64,000 nt of DNA from Priestia koreensis (lineage in GTDB: Bacteria > Bacillota > Bacilli > Bacillales > Bacillaceae_H), in the NCBI RefSeq assembly GCF_001274935.1, contig NZ_LILC01000011.1:248705-312704 (forward strand). Reading direction: 5' to 3'. The notes under the pieces were generated by a model. It made no database searches, was not told the DNA's origin, and saw nothing but the letters and a program-made list of their open reading frames with translations. Below are positions 10,309 to 19,054 of this stretch, one piece after another. Numbering within the stretch: position 1 is the stretch's first letter; each line of letters begins with the position of its first letter. The translations under genes were made by a program, and so were the position numbers.

Positions 10309-11358
10309 ATGATAAATCAATCACCGCCAATTGACTACGGGCCGCTTTTACAAGCGTATCAGCTGCAGGTCAATTTTATTGAGGATTACGGAAAAGTGAA
10401 AAAGATTTATACAGACCGAGGAGTATATGCACTAAAGGAACTAGATGATCCGACGTTGCGCAGCCTGTCGTTCATCCAAAGTATTCAGCGCCTTTATCAA
10501 AAGGGATTTATGCAGATGGTTCCTGTTTATCGAACAGTTGACGGCCAATATACGGTTCAAAATGGTTCGCAAACCTTTTATCTGATGCCATGGCTTGTGA
10601 ACGATCAAAAGGAAGAACGAGATATTCGTTATCATAAGCTGTTTCAAGAGCTTGCGAATATGCACGCCTTATCTTCTCATGAAGTAAAGGTGACAGAAGA
10701 TGACATCAAAAAGCATTACGACCAGCTCACGACTGCTTGGGATCAGCGCAAAGAGGAGCTTGAGAATTTTATTGGGGAATGCGAGAAAAGAATTTATATG
10801 TCACCGTTTGAGCTGAGCTTTTGTACGTTTTACCAGGATGCCGTAAAAGCAATTGATTTCGGTCGTGGCAAGCTTGACGATTGGTATGAGCAAGTGAAAG
10901 AAAAAGAAAAAATGCGCCTAGTGACGATCCATGGGAAGCTATCACCGAAGCATTTTGTGTATGACAACAACGGGAACGGCTATTTTATTAACCTCGAAAA
11001 ATCAAAAGCTGCTTCCCCGATTTACGATTTGGTGTCCTTTTATTCAAGGTCAAACCGAACGTATCCCATTCCAAGTATGGAAAGCTATGATTGGTTTACG
11101 ACCTATCAGCAGCATTTTAAGCTAACGGGTGATGAAATGCTCCTTTTACACAGCTATTTAGCTTTTCCAGAGAGCGTGTACCGAGCTATTTCGAACTATA
11201 ATACGAGAAGAAGCGAGCGAGATGAAGTCGGACACGTACGCAGTATTCTATACGCGTTTTGGCAGCTGAAAAATATTGAACAGCTCAACATTCAAATTGT
11301 GTCTGCAGAACAACAAAAAAAGCTGGCTGAAGAAGCAGCAGCTCAGTCACAAAGTTAA
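10309..11358 (+). CDS. ysxE: Spore coat protein YsxE, kinase-like (CotS/CotI relative)
   Basis: A 349-residue protein of the CotS/YsxE branch of aminoglycoside-phosphotransferase-like folds. In B. subtilis YsxE acts with SpoVID in spore encasement. The N-lobe has the ALKEL strand expected to hold the nucleotide-contacting lysine. In the C-lobe, where active members have HGD and D-F-D motifs, this protein has HGKLSPKHF and INLEKSKA. Both the catalytic-loop aspartate and the metal-binding aspartate are therefore replaced, suggesting a pseudokinase. The start has AGGAGTGAG upstream. The stop overlaps the end of a minus-strand gene by four bases. Confidence 0.93.
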   Translation: MINQSPPIDYGPLLQAYQLQVNFIEDYGKVKKIYTDRGVYALKELDDPTLRSLSFIQSIQRLYQKGFMQMVPVYRTVDGQYTVQNGSQTFYLMPWLVNDQKEERDIRYHKLFQELANMHALSSHEVKVTEDDIKKHYDQLTTAWDQRKEELENFIGECEKRIYMSPFELSFCTFYQDAVKAIDFGRGKLDDWYEQVKEKEKMRLVTIHGKLSPKHFVYDNNGNGYFINLEKSKAASPIYDLVSFYSRSNRTYPIPSMESYDWFTTYQQHFKLTGDEMLLLHSYLAFPESVYRAISNYNTRRSERDEVGHVRSILYAFWQLKNIEQLNIQIVSAEQQKKLAEEAAAQSQS

Positions 11359-11552
11359 ATCCATTCTAAATAAATGGCGAGTGAAAGCAGCACGAAGAGA
11401 ATGAGGAGAAACACATCTAAAATCGATGGGAAGAACAGGGTGCGTACCGCTTGAAAAATGGTCAATGGAATAATAAACTGAGCGCACCCTGCTCCGATCG
11501 TTTTTAACCATTTCTGTGCTTGCATGGAATTAAAATTAAACTTTCGTTTCAT
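11355..11552 (-). CDS. Small membrane protein of unknown function
   Basis: A 65-residue protein with a basic N-terminus and two hydrophobic segments, the second (VFLLILFVLLSLAIYLEW) being a clear membrane helix at the C-terminus. A well-placed AAGGAG lies eight bases before the ATG at 11552, which makes translation plausible despite the short length. It converges on ysxE and overlaps its stop codon by four bases. I do not recognise the family. Confidence 0.7.
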   Translation of the reverse strand: MKRKFNFNSMQAQKWLKTIGAGCAQFIIPLTIFQAVRTLFFPSILDVFLLILFVLLSLAIYLEWI

Positions 11553-11685
11553 GGAACCTGCTCCTTTATCCTGTGTATTTGCCTATACTACTATATGTTG
11601 GAAAGAGAAAATGGTTCACCACAGAGAACTAACGAGCACATAAAGAGACAAAGTGAATAGCATACTAAAAAAATGGTTAAGCTTA

Positions 11686-11713
11686 TTGACGACTTATAGA
11701 TTTTTCATATACT
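11686..11713 (+). promoter_or_regulatory. Sigma-A promoter for valS
   Basis: TTGACG at 11686-11691 and TATACT at 11708-11713 are separated by 16 bases. They lie about 30 bases before the T-box leader begins, the expected spacing for a leader-controlled gene. Confidence 0.75.
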
Positions 11714-11745
11714 ATATGTAGTATACTTACATAGGAAAATACCAC

Positions 11746-11992
11746 GATTGGGAAGAGTACGGTATTCTACCCCTTTAGAGAGAGAAATCAACTGCTGAAA
11801 GATTTCTTAGGAAGGTAGCGCCAGAAGGTCGCCCATGAGTAGCTTTCTTGAACGATTTAGTAGGGAAAGCCGGTCGAACCGTTATCGAATCAAGTGTATA
11901 GACACGACACGTGTAGTTCATTTTAGTGTCTATAAAAAAAGGTGGTACCGCGAACTCACTCCTTTCGTCCTTTTGATGAGAGGGGTTTTTTT
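11746..11992 (+). promoter_or_regulatory. T-box riboswitch (valine) with terminator, valS leader
   Basis: This leader RNA senses uncharged tRNA(Val). The conserved T-box core AAGGTGGTACCGCG is at 11939-11952. The Stem I start GATTGGGAAGAGTA lies at 11746-11759. Opposite it, AAGGTCGCCC places a GUC valine codon (11828-11830) in the specifier position. The terminator is a 12-bp stem (11958-11969 with 11975-11986, three G-U pairs) followed by a T-run. When tRNA(Val) is uncharged, the antiterminator forms and valS is transcribed. The specifier assignment is by manual folding. Confidence 0.93.
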
Positions 11993-12022
11993 ATTTTCCA
12001 AAACAATTTAGGAGGGAACAAA

Positions 12023-14668
12023 ATGGCTGAACAAGAGATCAATCTTTCAACGAAATACGATCCGAAAGCTATTGAAGCTAACCGCTATCAATATTGGTTA
12101 GATGGCAAATTTTTTGAAGCAACAAACGACCCTGAAAAGGAACCATATACAATCGTTATTCCACCACCGAACGTAACAGGTAAGCTGCATTTAGGTCATG
12201 CATGGGATACAACGCTACAAGATATTTTAACGCGTATGAAGCGTATGCAAGGATACGATGTACTTTGGTTACCTGGTATGGACCATGCGGGAATCGCGAC
12301 ACAAGCGAAGGTAGAGCAAAAGCTTCGCAGTGAAGGGAAATCACGCTATGATCTTGGACGTGAAAAATTCGTTGAAGAAACGTGGAAGTGGAAAGAAGAG
12401 TACGCTGAGCACATTCGTCAGCAGTGGGCAAAGCTTGGTTTAGGACTAGACTATTCACGCGAGCGCTTCACGCTTGATGAAGGGTTGTCAAAAGCAGTTA
12501 ACGAAGTATTTGTTTCACTATACAAAAAAGGTCTTATTTACCGCGGTGAGTATATCATCAACTGGGACCCTGCTACAAAAACAGCACTTTCTGATATCGA
12601 AGTTATTCACCAAGACGTTCAAGGTGCATTTTATCATATGCGTTATCCACTTACAGATGGAAGCGGACATATTGAAATTGCGACAACGCGTCCAGAAACA
12701 ATGCTTGGAGATACAGCAGTAGCCGTTCACCCTGAAGATGAGCGCTATAAGCATTTAATCGGTAAAAAGGTGATGCTTCCGATCGTAAACCGTGAAATCC
12801 CAATCGTTGGTGATGACTACGTAGATATGGAATTTGGTTCTGGTGCGGTTAAAATTACGCCAGCACATGACCCGAACGATTTTGAAGTTGGAAATCGCCA
12901 CGATCTAGAGCGTATTCTAGTTATGAATTCAGACGGAACGATGAACGAAAAAGCTGGTAAGTATGAAGGAATGGATCGCTTCGAGTGCCGTAAGCAACTT
13001 GTAAAAGATATGCAAGAAGCAGGCGTATTGTTCAAGATCGAAGAACACATGCACTCTGTTGGTCACAGTGAGCGCAGTGGGGCCGTTGTTGAACCGTACC
13101 TTTCTACACAATGGTTCGTAAAAATGCAGCCACTAGCAGACGAAGCAATCAAGCTTCAAGAAAAAGAAGACGAAAAAGTAACGTTTGTACCGGATCGCTT
13201 TGAAAAAACATACCTACGCTGGATGGAAAATATCCGCGACTGGTGTATTTCTCGTCAGCTTTGGTGGGGTCATCGTATTCCGGCTTGGTACCACAAAGAA
13301 ACAGGTGAAGTTCACGTAGACCACGAACCGCCAGCAGACGTTGAAAACTGGGAACAAGATACAGACGTACTTGATACATGGTTCAGCTCAGCGCTATGGC
13401 CGTTCTCTACATTAGGCTGGCCTGAAACGGCTTCTCTTGACTATCAGCGTTTCTACCCAACAGCGGCTCTTGTAACAGGTTACGACATTATCTTCTTCTG
13501 GGTATCACGCATGATTTTCCAAGGTATTGAGTTTACGGAACAACGTCCTTTCAAAGATGTACTGATTCATGGTCTTGTTCGTGATTCTGAAGGTCGTAAG
13601 ATGAGTAAATCATTAGGTAACGGTGTTGATCCAATGGAAGTGATCGATCAATACGGTGCCGACTCGCTTCGTTTCTTCTTATCAACGGGAAGTTCACCAG
13701 GTCAAGATTTACGCTACAGCACAGAAAAAGTAGAAGCAACATGGAACTTTGCTAACAAGATCTGGAATGCTTCACGTTTTGCGCTCATGAACATGGACGG
13801 CTTAACGTTTGAAGAAATCGACTTAAGCGGTGAAAAATCAGTAGCAGACAAATGGATTTTAACTCGTTTAAATGAAACGATTGAAAACGTAACGAAGCTT
13901 GCAGATAAATATGAGTTCGGTGAAGTAGGTCGTGTTCTTTATAACTTCATCTGGGATGACTTCTGTGACTGGTACATTGAAATGGCGAAGCTGCCATTAT
14001 ACGGTGAGGACGAAGCAGCGAAGAAAACAACTCGCTCCGTACTTGCTTACGTATTAGACAACACAATGCGACTTTTACATCCGTTCATGCCGTTTATTAC
14101 CGAGGAAATTTGGCAGAACTTGCCGCATAAAGGCGAATCAATCGCTGCAGCGAAGTGGCCAGAAGTTCGCACTGAGTTCACGGATGATACAGCGGCAGAA
14201 GAAATGCGTTTGCTTGTAGACATCATTCGCTCCGTTCGTAACATCCGTGCGGAAGTAAATACGCCAATGAGCAAGCAAATTAAGCTTTATATTAAAGCGA
14301 AAGATGCGGACATTGAAGCGAAGCTAGCGAAAAACGAGGCGTATATCGTACGTTTCTGTAATCCAAGCGAGCTTGAAATTTCAACAAGCGTAACGATTCC
14401 TGAAAAAGCGATGACATCCATCGTAACAGGAGCGGAGTTAATTCTTCCACTTGAAGGATTAATCAACTTAGATGAAGAAATTAAGCGTCTTGAAAAAGAA
14501 CTTGATAAGCTTACAAAAGAAGTTGAGCGCGTACAGAAGAAATTAAGCAATCAAGGATTTATTGCCAAAGCACCTGAACAAGTAATTGAAGAAGAGCGCA
14601 AAAAAGAAGCAGATTACGTTGAAAAACGTGAAGCTGTTCAAGCTCGTATTAATGAACTTAAAGGGTAA
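12023..14668 (+). CDS. valS: Valyl-tRNA synthetase
   Basis: A class I aminoacyl-tRNA synthetase that charges tRNA(Val) with valine. It is 881 residues from the ATG at 12023, which has GGAGGG upstream; the open frame extends further back only through the T-box leader. The HIGH-type motif is in [16 protein letters not shown], the KMSKS motif is KMSKSLGNG, and the CP1 editing domain lies between them ([17 protein letters not shown]). The C-terminal 65 residues form the ValRS-specific coiled-coil arm ([20 protein letters not shown]). Expression is controlled by the upstream T-box. folC follows 64 bases later, as in B. subtilis. Confidence 0.98.
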   Translation: MAEQEINLSTKYDPKAIEANRYQYWLDGKFFEATNDPEKEPYTIVIPPPNVTGKLHLGHAWDTTLQDILTRMKRMQGYDVLWLPGMDHAGIATQAKVEQKLRSEGKSRYDLGREKFVEETWKWKEEYAEHIRQQWAKLGLGLDYSRERFTLDEGLSKAVNEVFVSLYKKGLIYRGEYIINWDPATKTALSDIEVIHQDVQGAFYHMRYPLTDGSGHIEIATTRPETMLGDTAVAVHPEDERYKHLIGKKVMLPIVNREIPIVGDDYVDMEFGSGAVKITPAHDPNDFEVGNRHDLERILVMNSDGTMNEKAGKYEGMDRFECRKQLVKDMQEAGVLFKIEEHMHSVGHSERSGAVVEPYLSTQWFVKMQPLADEAIKLQEKEDEKVTFVPDRFEKTYLRWMENIRDWCISRQLWWGHRIPAWYHKETGEVHVDHEPPADVENWEQDTDVLDTWFSSALWPFSTLGWPETASLDYQRFYPTAALVTGYDIIFFWVSRMIFQGIEFTEQRPFKDVLIHGLVRDSEGRKMSKSLGNGVDPMEVIDQYGADSLRFFLSTGSSPGQDLRYSTEKVEATWNFANKIWNASRFALMNMDGLTFEEIDLSGEKSVADKWILTRLNETIENVTKLADKYEFGEVGRVLYNFIWDDFCDWYIEMAKLPLYGEDEAAKKTTRSVLAYVLDNTMRLLHPFMPFITEEIWQNLPHKGESIAAAKWPEVRTEFTDDTAAEEMRLLVDIIRSVRNIRAEVNTPMSKQIKLYIKAKDADIEAKLAKNEAYIVRFCNPSELEISTSVTIPEKAMTSIVTGAELILPLEGLINLDEEIKRLEKELDKLTKEVERVQKKLSNQGFIAKAPEQVIEEERKKEADYVEKREAVQARINELKG

Positions 14669-14679
14669 TAATAAAAAGG

Positions 14680-14706
14680 AAGGCGAACCACATGTTGGTT
14701 CGTCTT
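14680..14706 (+). other. Stem-loop between valS and folC
   Basis: AAGGCGAACCA (14680-14690) can pair with TGGTTCGTCTT (14696-14706), eleven base pairs with one G-U. The T-run after it is poor, so it is either a weak terminator or an attenuator ahead of folC. Confidence 0.4.
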
Positions 14707-14732
14707 TCGCATATCGTGATGAGGTGAAAAAA

Positions 14733-16031
14733 ATGATTCGTACATATGAAGAAGCGTTAAGCTGGATCCATGGACGCCTGCGCTTTGGTGTAAAGCCAGG
14801 GCTGATCCGTATGAGGTGGATGCTGAAGGAGTTAGGAAATCCTGAACGAGCGATTACGGCTGTTCATATTGCAGGGACGAATGGAAAAGGATCAACCGTT
14901 ACGTATCTTCGAAATATGGTCGAAGCGGCAGGATATGAGGTTGGGACGTTTACATCTCCTTATATTGAAAGCTTTAACGAGCGTATTAGTATTAACGGTG
15001 AGCCGATTAGCGATGCTGAGATGGTGAAGCTCGTAAATGAGGTCAAGCCTGTCGTCGAAAAGCTTGAAGGAGAAGATTTAGGCCCCGCAACTGAATTTGA
15101 AGTAATTACCGTGATGGCCTTTTTATATTTTGGAAAAATCCGCCCGTTAGATTTAGTCATTTTTGAGACGGGACTTGGTGGGCGCTATGACTCAACGAAT
15201 GTTGTTTCACCTATCCTGACGATGATTACGAATATTGGGTTCGATCATATGGCGATTTTAGGTAGCACGGTCGAACAAATCGCGGGTGAAAAAGCAGGAA
15301 TTATTAAGCATGAAGTGCCGCTGATTACGACCGTAGAGCAAGATGAAGCAAAGAAAGTTATTGAGCAAGAAGTACGTGCGAAACAAGCGCCGAGCTACTG
15401 GTTTGAAAAGGACTTCACTTTTGACGACTATCAAGCGCTAGAGAACGGCGAACAATTTAGCCTTCGTACACCATTCGGCAAGTTAGAGAAGCTACAGCTT
15501 TCAATGATGGGCTATCATCAAGTGAAAAATGCATCGCTTGCAGCAGTGGGCGCATTATATATGAAGGATCACGGGGACTTTTCCATTACCGACGATCATA
15601 TTCGTCAAGGATTGCAAAAGTCACAGTGGATGGCTCGTTTTGAAAAGGTACGTACCAACCCGACGATTATTATTGATGGTGCCCATAACGAAGAAGGAGT
15701 AAAAAGCTTAGTGGATACGCTACGTCTTCACTATGAAACGAAGCGTATTCATATTCTCTTCACATGCTTAAATGATAAGGAATCAACAGGTATGATTCGA
15801 AGCCTTGAAGAAGATGCAGATACCATTACCTTTACGAGCTTCGACTTTCCACGAGCTGAAAAAGCAAGCACTCTTTACAATCATGCCGCATCTCCAAACA
15901 AATACATGAATGAGGATTGGAAGCAGGCAATTGCGAGCTGTAAAGAACGACTAAAGGACGAAGACGACATTTTGATTATTACGGGGTCGTTGTATTTTAT
16001 TGGGGAAGTAAGAAAGTATGTAAAACGTTAA
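14733..16031 (+). CDS. folC: Folylpolyglutamate synthase / dihydrofolate synthase
   Basis: Adds glutamate to dihydropteroate and to tetrahydrofolate in an ATP-dependent Mur-ligase-type reaction. The 432-residue protein starts at the ATG at 14733, preceded by GAGGTG; upstream in-frame ATGs lie within valS and are not supported. The P-loop is AGTNGKGST, the Mur-ligase metal/substrate region includes TSPYIESFNERI, and the C-terminal domain has IIIDGAHNEEG. In B. subtilis comC follows this gene; here the large pilus block follows instead. Confidence 0.97.
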   Translation: MIRTYEEALSWIHGRLRFGVKPGLIRMRWMLKELGNPERAITAVHIAGTNGKGSTVTYLRNMVEAAGYEVGTFTSPYIESFNERISINGEPISDAEMVKLVNEVKPVVEKLEGEDLGPATEFEVITVMAFLYFGKIRPLDLVIFETGLGGRYDSTNVVSPILTMITNIGFDHMAILGSTVEQIAGEKAGIIKHEVPLITTVEQDEAKKVIEQEVRAKQAPSYWFEKDFTFDDYQALENGEQFSLRTPFGKLEKLQLSMMGYHQVKNASLAAVGALYMKDHGDFSITDDHIRQGLQKSQWMARFEKVRTNPTIIIDGAHNEEGVKSLVDTLRLHYETKRIHILFTCLNDKESTGMIRSLEEDADTITFTSFDFPRAEKASTLYNHAASPNKYMNEDWKQAIASCKERLKDEDDILIITGSLYFIGEVRKYVKR

Positions 16032-16063
16032 AAAGAACGCTACATCTGTAGCGTTCTTTTTTT
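16031..16063 (+). terminator. Terminator after folC
   Basis: A perfect stem of AAAAGAACGCTAC (16031-16043) with its complement (16048-16060), a four-base loop and a T-run. It marks the end of the valS-folC unit and the left border of the pilus block. Confidence 0.92.
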
Positions 16064-16111
16064 AGGCGAAAAATATTTTTTAAATGTGCGAGTAGTTTTA
16101 GACTTTTATAG

Positions 16112-16117
16112 TATAAT
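16112..16117 (+). promoter_or_regulatory. Candidate -10 element for the vWA protein gene
   Basis: A perfect TATAAT lies about 50 bases before the vWA gene and after the folC terminator. I see no good -35 at the usual distance, so the promoter is tentative. Confidence 0.35.
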
Positions 16118-16162
16118 AGCATTAGAAAAATTTACTTAAAAATCCAGGGGTGGATAATTTTG

Positions 16163-19018
16163 ATGAAAAAAACGAAAATATTCGTTACTTTTTTACTGTT
16201 TTTCACATTAGCAGCTACGCTATTTCTCTCACTAAATCAAGCAATTGTTCAAGCGGCAACTATAGAGCCACCCTCTCTTGATTTTAGCGTGGCACCTTCG
16301 CAGAAAGAGTTTTTGAAACCAAAGAACGCGTGGGCAATGGGTGAATTGAATATAGACGTCAACCCTAAAGGGACACTCGATCCTAGTAAATTCCGTAAGC
16401 CGGTTGATGTAGTGTTCGTATTTGATAAATCAGGTTCGATGGCAGATGGAAATAAAATTGGGCAGGCGCGTTTAGCAATTAAAGAAGCATTAACGGTCTT
16501 TAAAGAGAATGGTTCCAAGGTAGGTACAGACCGTTATGGATTAGTTACCTTTGATTCTGATATACAAACAGTCATTCCGCTGACAGACAGCCTCGCATCC
16601 ATTCAAGCTGGTGTAGATGCAGCACCTGCGCAAGGTGGAACAAACTATACGCAATCACTTCAAAAAGCAAATGAGTTGTTAAGTACTTCAGCAAGTGCTA
16701 ATCGTGATAAGTACGTCATCTTTTTAACGGATGGTCAACCTACGAACTCTCAACATATACAAAACGTAGATGGAAGCTTTAGAGCAAAAAACTGTTTGTG
16801 GTTTTGTAATACAACCATTAAAGGACCGGTAAATGTGTATTATAATTCCAATAACGATCCTAGGTACCATTCAGCAGTATTTTCATATGGTCTTTATGAG
16901 TATAACTACCCGGTAACTGATACAACAATTGCTCAAGCTGTTAAAAATCATGGCATTGAGCAGGCAGAAAGTTTAGGTAATAAAAATATTAAACTATACT
17001 CAATAGGGTTTGGTACAAATACAGAAGTTGATATGACTTATTTAAGTAGTCTTTCCAATAAAACAGGATCGGTAGCTTATCAAGCAAGCAAAGATAACCT
17101 TAATGAGTTGTTCCGTAAAATTACAACGGATATTGGACAGCAATCTATTTCAAATATTAAAGTAAAAGTAAATATTGATGATAACACAGTGAACAGTTTT
17201 CCAGGAGCAGTAAACATACAGACTGGTGCGGATGCGTATAAAGAAGGTAAGTATGCAGTTGTTAACTTTACCAATATTCCATACTTATTGAATTCAACGC
17301 CTTCAGCTTTATCAAGTAAGCTTCCATTGACTTTTAGTACATCTGGAACTTATACGTTTAAAGATATTCAGCTCGTGTACAAAGACTTGGATGGAAAAGA
17401 AATTACAAAATCACATGCTGATTTGAAGGTCGTAGTAAAGGATAAGGTAGCCCCTACTTTTGATTCGAAAATTACGTTCAAGGACCCTGGTGGTGTGGGG
17501 AAATTAATTAAGTATGGTAATCAAAACGGTGCGTCAAATCAGTTTACAGTGAATTATAGCCTTACACCGACGTCCAAATTAGAAACTGGCGACTTAGGAA
17601 CGCTAAAAAATATTAAGCTCGTACAACCGTTACCAGATGGCATTACTCCTGAAAGCCTTGTTGCAACATCTGGTCCTCTAGGAATTCCTGCTGCTGTTTC
17701 ATACCAAGTGGTTGGAAATAATCTGGTCATGAGCATCCCGGAGGTGCTCTACACAAGTGCGGGAGGTTTTTTACCTTCTTCGTATAGTATTGATGTTAAG
17801 ATGCAGGCGAATTGGGCATTAAGTCAGCGTTTACAAAATCCAACGTTGACCTACGATGCGGTTAGTACGCAAGTGCTAAACAATTTCGATGATCAAAAAG
17901 CAATTTTAACTGCACCATCAGAACAAATAATAGCAAAAGTGGTGTTAGAAGACGGAAGTGATCGTTATGAAGGCGATTATTCTGGAAATATTGATAAACT
18001 CATTAAAGAAACAAGCCAATTAGTTGGTCGAACGAAATTACAAGATGATGGCAAGGATTTAACTCTACCAATTAAGTCAATGATTTTTACGGATGGCACA
18101 AAAAATGTTGTTCAAGTAACGTATAGCAATGGAACGACTAAAACGCTCGCTCTTGTTCCACAATTTGTTATTAAAGAGCAAGAAACGAACAAAGTTGTAC
18201 CAAACAACGGAGAAACCACAAAAGACGTGAAATTTGCACTTACCGATCTTATTCCAGGAGATAAGGTCACATATCAGTATCGAATTACAGATAAAGATGG
18301 AATAGGTAGCTGGACTACAATTCAGCCGAACGAAGAGATCAATTTTAATAAAAAAGGAACGTTGATCGTTGAGATGAGAGCACAAGGTGGTTTTGCAAAG
18401 GCCGGTGTAGTGGTTTCTCAAACAGTCAAAGTGAAGATACTAGTAACAAAAATTACGGTTGATCCTAGTCAAGTATCCTTAGAAATTCTAGAGTCTACCA
18501 CTTTAACCGCAAAAGTTGAGCCTGCTGACGCAGACAATAAAGAGGTTGTGTGGTCAAGTTCGAATCCTTTAGTCGCTAGTATTGACCCTGTAACAGGTAA
18601 GGTACAAGGGGCATTACCTGGTGAAGTAACAATTACCGCTACGGCTAAGGATGGAGGCGGAATAGAAGGGACGGCTATTGTAGAAGTTTCTACATTAAAA
18701 AATATAAAATTTAAGCAGACTATTTACTCTATTGAAGTAGGAGAGTCTCTGACGGTAGAAGATATGCTCATTTACGAACCACTTACGGCTCGAAACAAAA
18801 CGCTCAAACAGGTCATTGCGAGTAATTCACAGGTTTTAGAAGTGAAGCAACAAGATGGGAAATGGATTATCACCGGTAAAAAGAGAGGGACAACAGACCT
18901 TGCTGCAACAGCAAAATCTACACGAAGTGACGGCAGTGAGATCAGTGCTTCTACTAGCATTATGGTAACGCAAAAAGCAACGAATAACTCAGGTGGAAAA
19001 CCGAATGGTAAATGGTAA
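16163..19018 (+). CDS. Secreted vWA-domain protein with C-terminal Ig-like (BIG2) domain; candidate pilus-tip adhesin
   Basis: A 951-residue exported protein. Residues 1-32 form a signal peptide (MKKTKIFVTFLLFFTLAATL, ending near VQAAT). A von Willebrand A domain covers roughly residues 80-325, with a complete MIDAS: DKSGS at 88-92, the threonine in GGTNYTQ, and FLTDGQPT with D190. Inside it is an insertion with a CLWFC cysteine pair (C211, C215), which could form a disulfide. A middle beta-rich region follows, then a BIG2-type Ig-like domain (about 764-843, WSSSNPLVASIDPVTGKV) and a further Ig-like repeat to the end. No LPxTG or transmembrane anchor is visible. It is convergent with the minor pilin genes, like a PilY1-type partner. 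The function is inference. Confidence 0.88.
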   Translation: MKKTKIFVTFLLFFTLAATLFLSLNQAIVQAATIEPPSLDFSVAPSQKEFLKPKNAWAMGELNIDVNPKGTLDPSKFRKPVDVVFVFDKSGSMADGNKIGQARLAIKEALTVFKENGSKVGTDRYGLVTFDSDIQTVIPLTDSLASIQAGVDAAPAQGGTNYTQSLQKANELLSTSASANRDKYVIFLTDGQPTNSQHIQNVDGSFRAKNCLWFCNTTIKGPVNVYYNSNNDPRYHSAVFSYGLYEYNYPVTDTTIAQAVKNHGIEQAESLGNKNIKLYSIGFGTNTEVDMTYLSSLSNKTGSVAYQASKDNLNELFRKITTDIGQQSISNIKVKVNIDDNTVNSFPGAVNIQTGADAYKEGKYAVVNFTNIPYLLNSTPSALSSKLPLTFSTSGTYTFKDIQLVYKDLDGKEITKSHADLKVVVKDKVAPTFDSKITFKDPGGVGKLIKYGNQNGASNQFTVNYSLTPTSKLETGDLGTLKNIKLVQPLPDGITPESLVATSGPLGIPAAVSYQVVGNNLVMSIPEVLYTSAGGFLPSSYSIDVKMQANWALSQRLQNPTLTYDAVSTQVLNNFDDQKAILTAPSEQIIAKVVLEDGSDRYEGDYSGNIDKLIKETSQLVGRTKLQDDGKDLTLPIKSMIFTDGTKNVVQVTYSNGTTKTLALVPQFVIKEQETNKVVPNNGETTKDVKFALTDLIPGDKVTYQYRITDKDGIGSWTTIQPNEEINFNKKGTLIVEMRAQGGFAKAGVVVSQTVKVKILVTKITVDPSQVSLEILESTTLTAKVEPADADNKEVVWSSSNPLVASIDPVTGKVQGALPGEVTITATAKDGGGIEGTAIVEVSTLKNIKFKQTIYSIEVGESLTVEDMLIYEPLTARNKTLKQVIASNSQVLEVKQQDGKWIITGKKRGTTDLAATAKSTRSDGSEISASTSIMVTQKATNNSGGKPNGKW

Positions 19019-19021
19019 ATG

Positions 19022-19053
19022 AAAACCGTCGTAGCGCATGCTACGACGGTTTT
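19022..19053. terminator. Bidirectional terminator between the vWA gene and the minor pilin operon
   Basis: A perfect 14-bp stem (AAAACCGTCGTAGC at 19022-19035, complement at 19040-19053) with a GCAT loop, A-run on the left and T-run on the right. It serves both convergent genes. Confidence 0.92.
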
Positions 19054-19054
19054 T

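Noticed and set aside
11942..12022. N-terminal extension of valS into the leader
   Set aside because: The frame is open by chance through the T-box core and terminator. The ATG at 12023 has a strong ribosome site and gives the family N-terminus.
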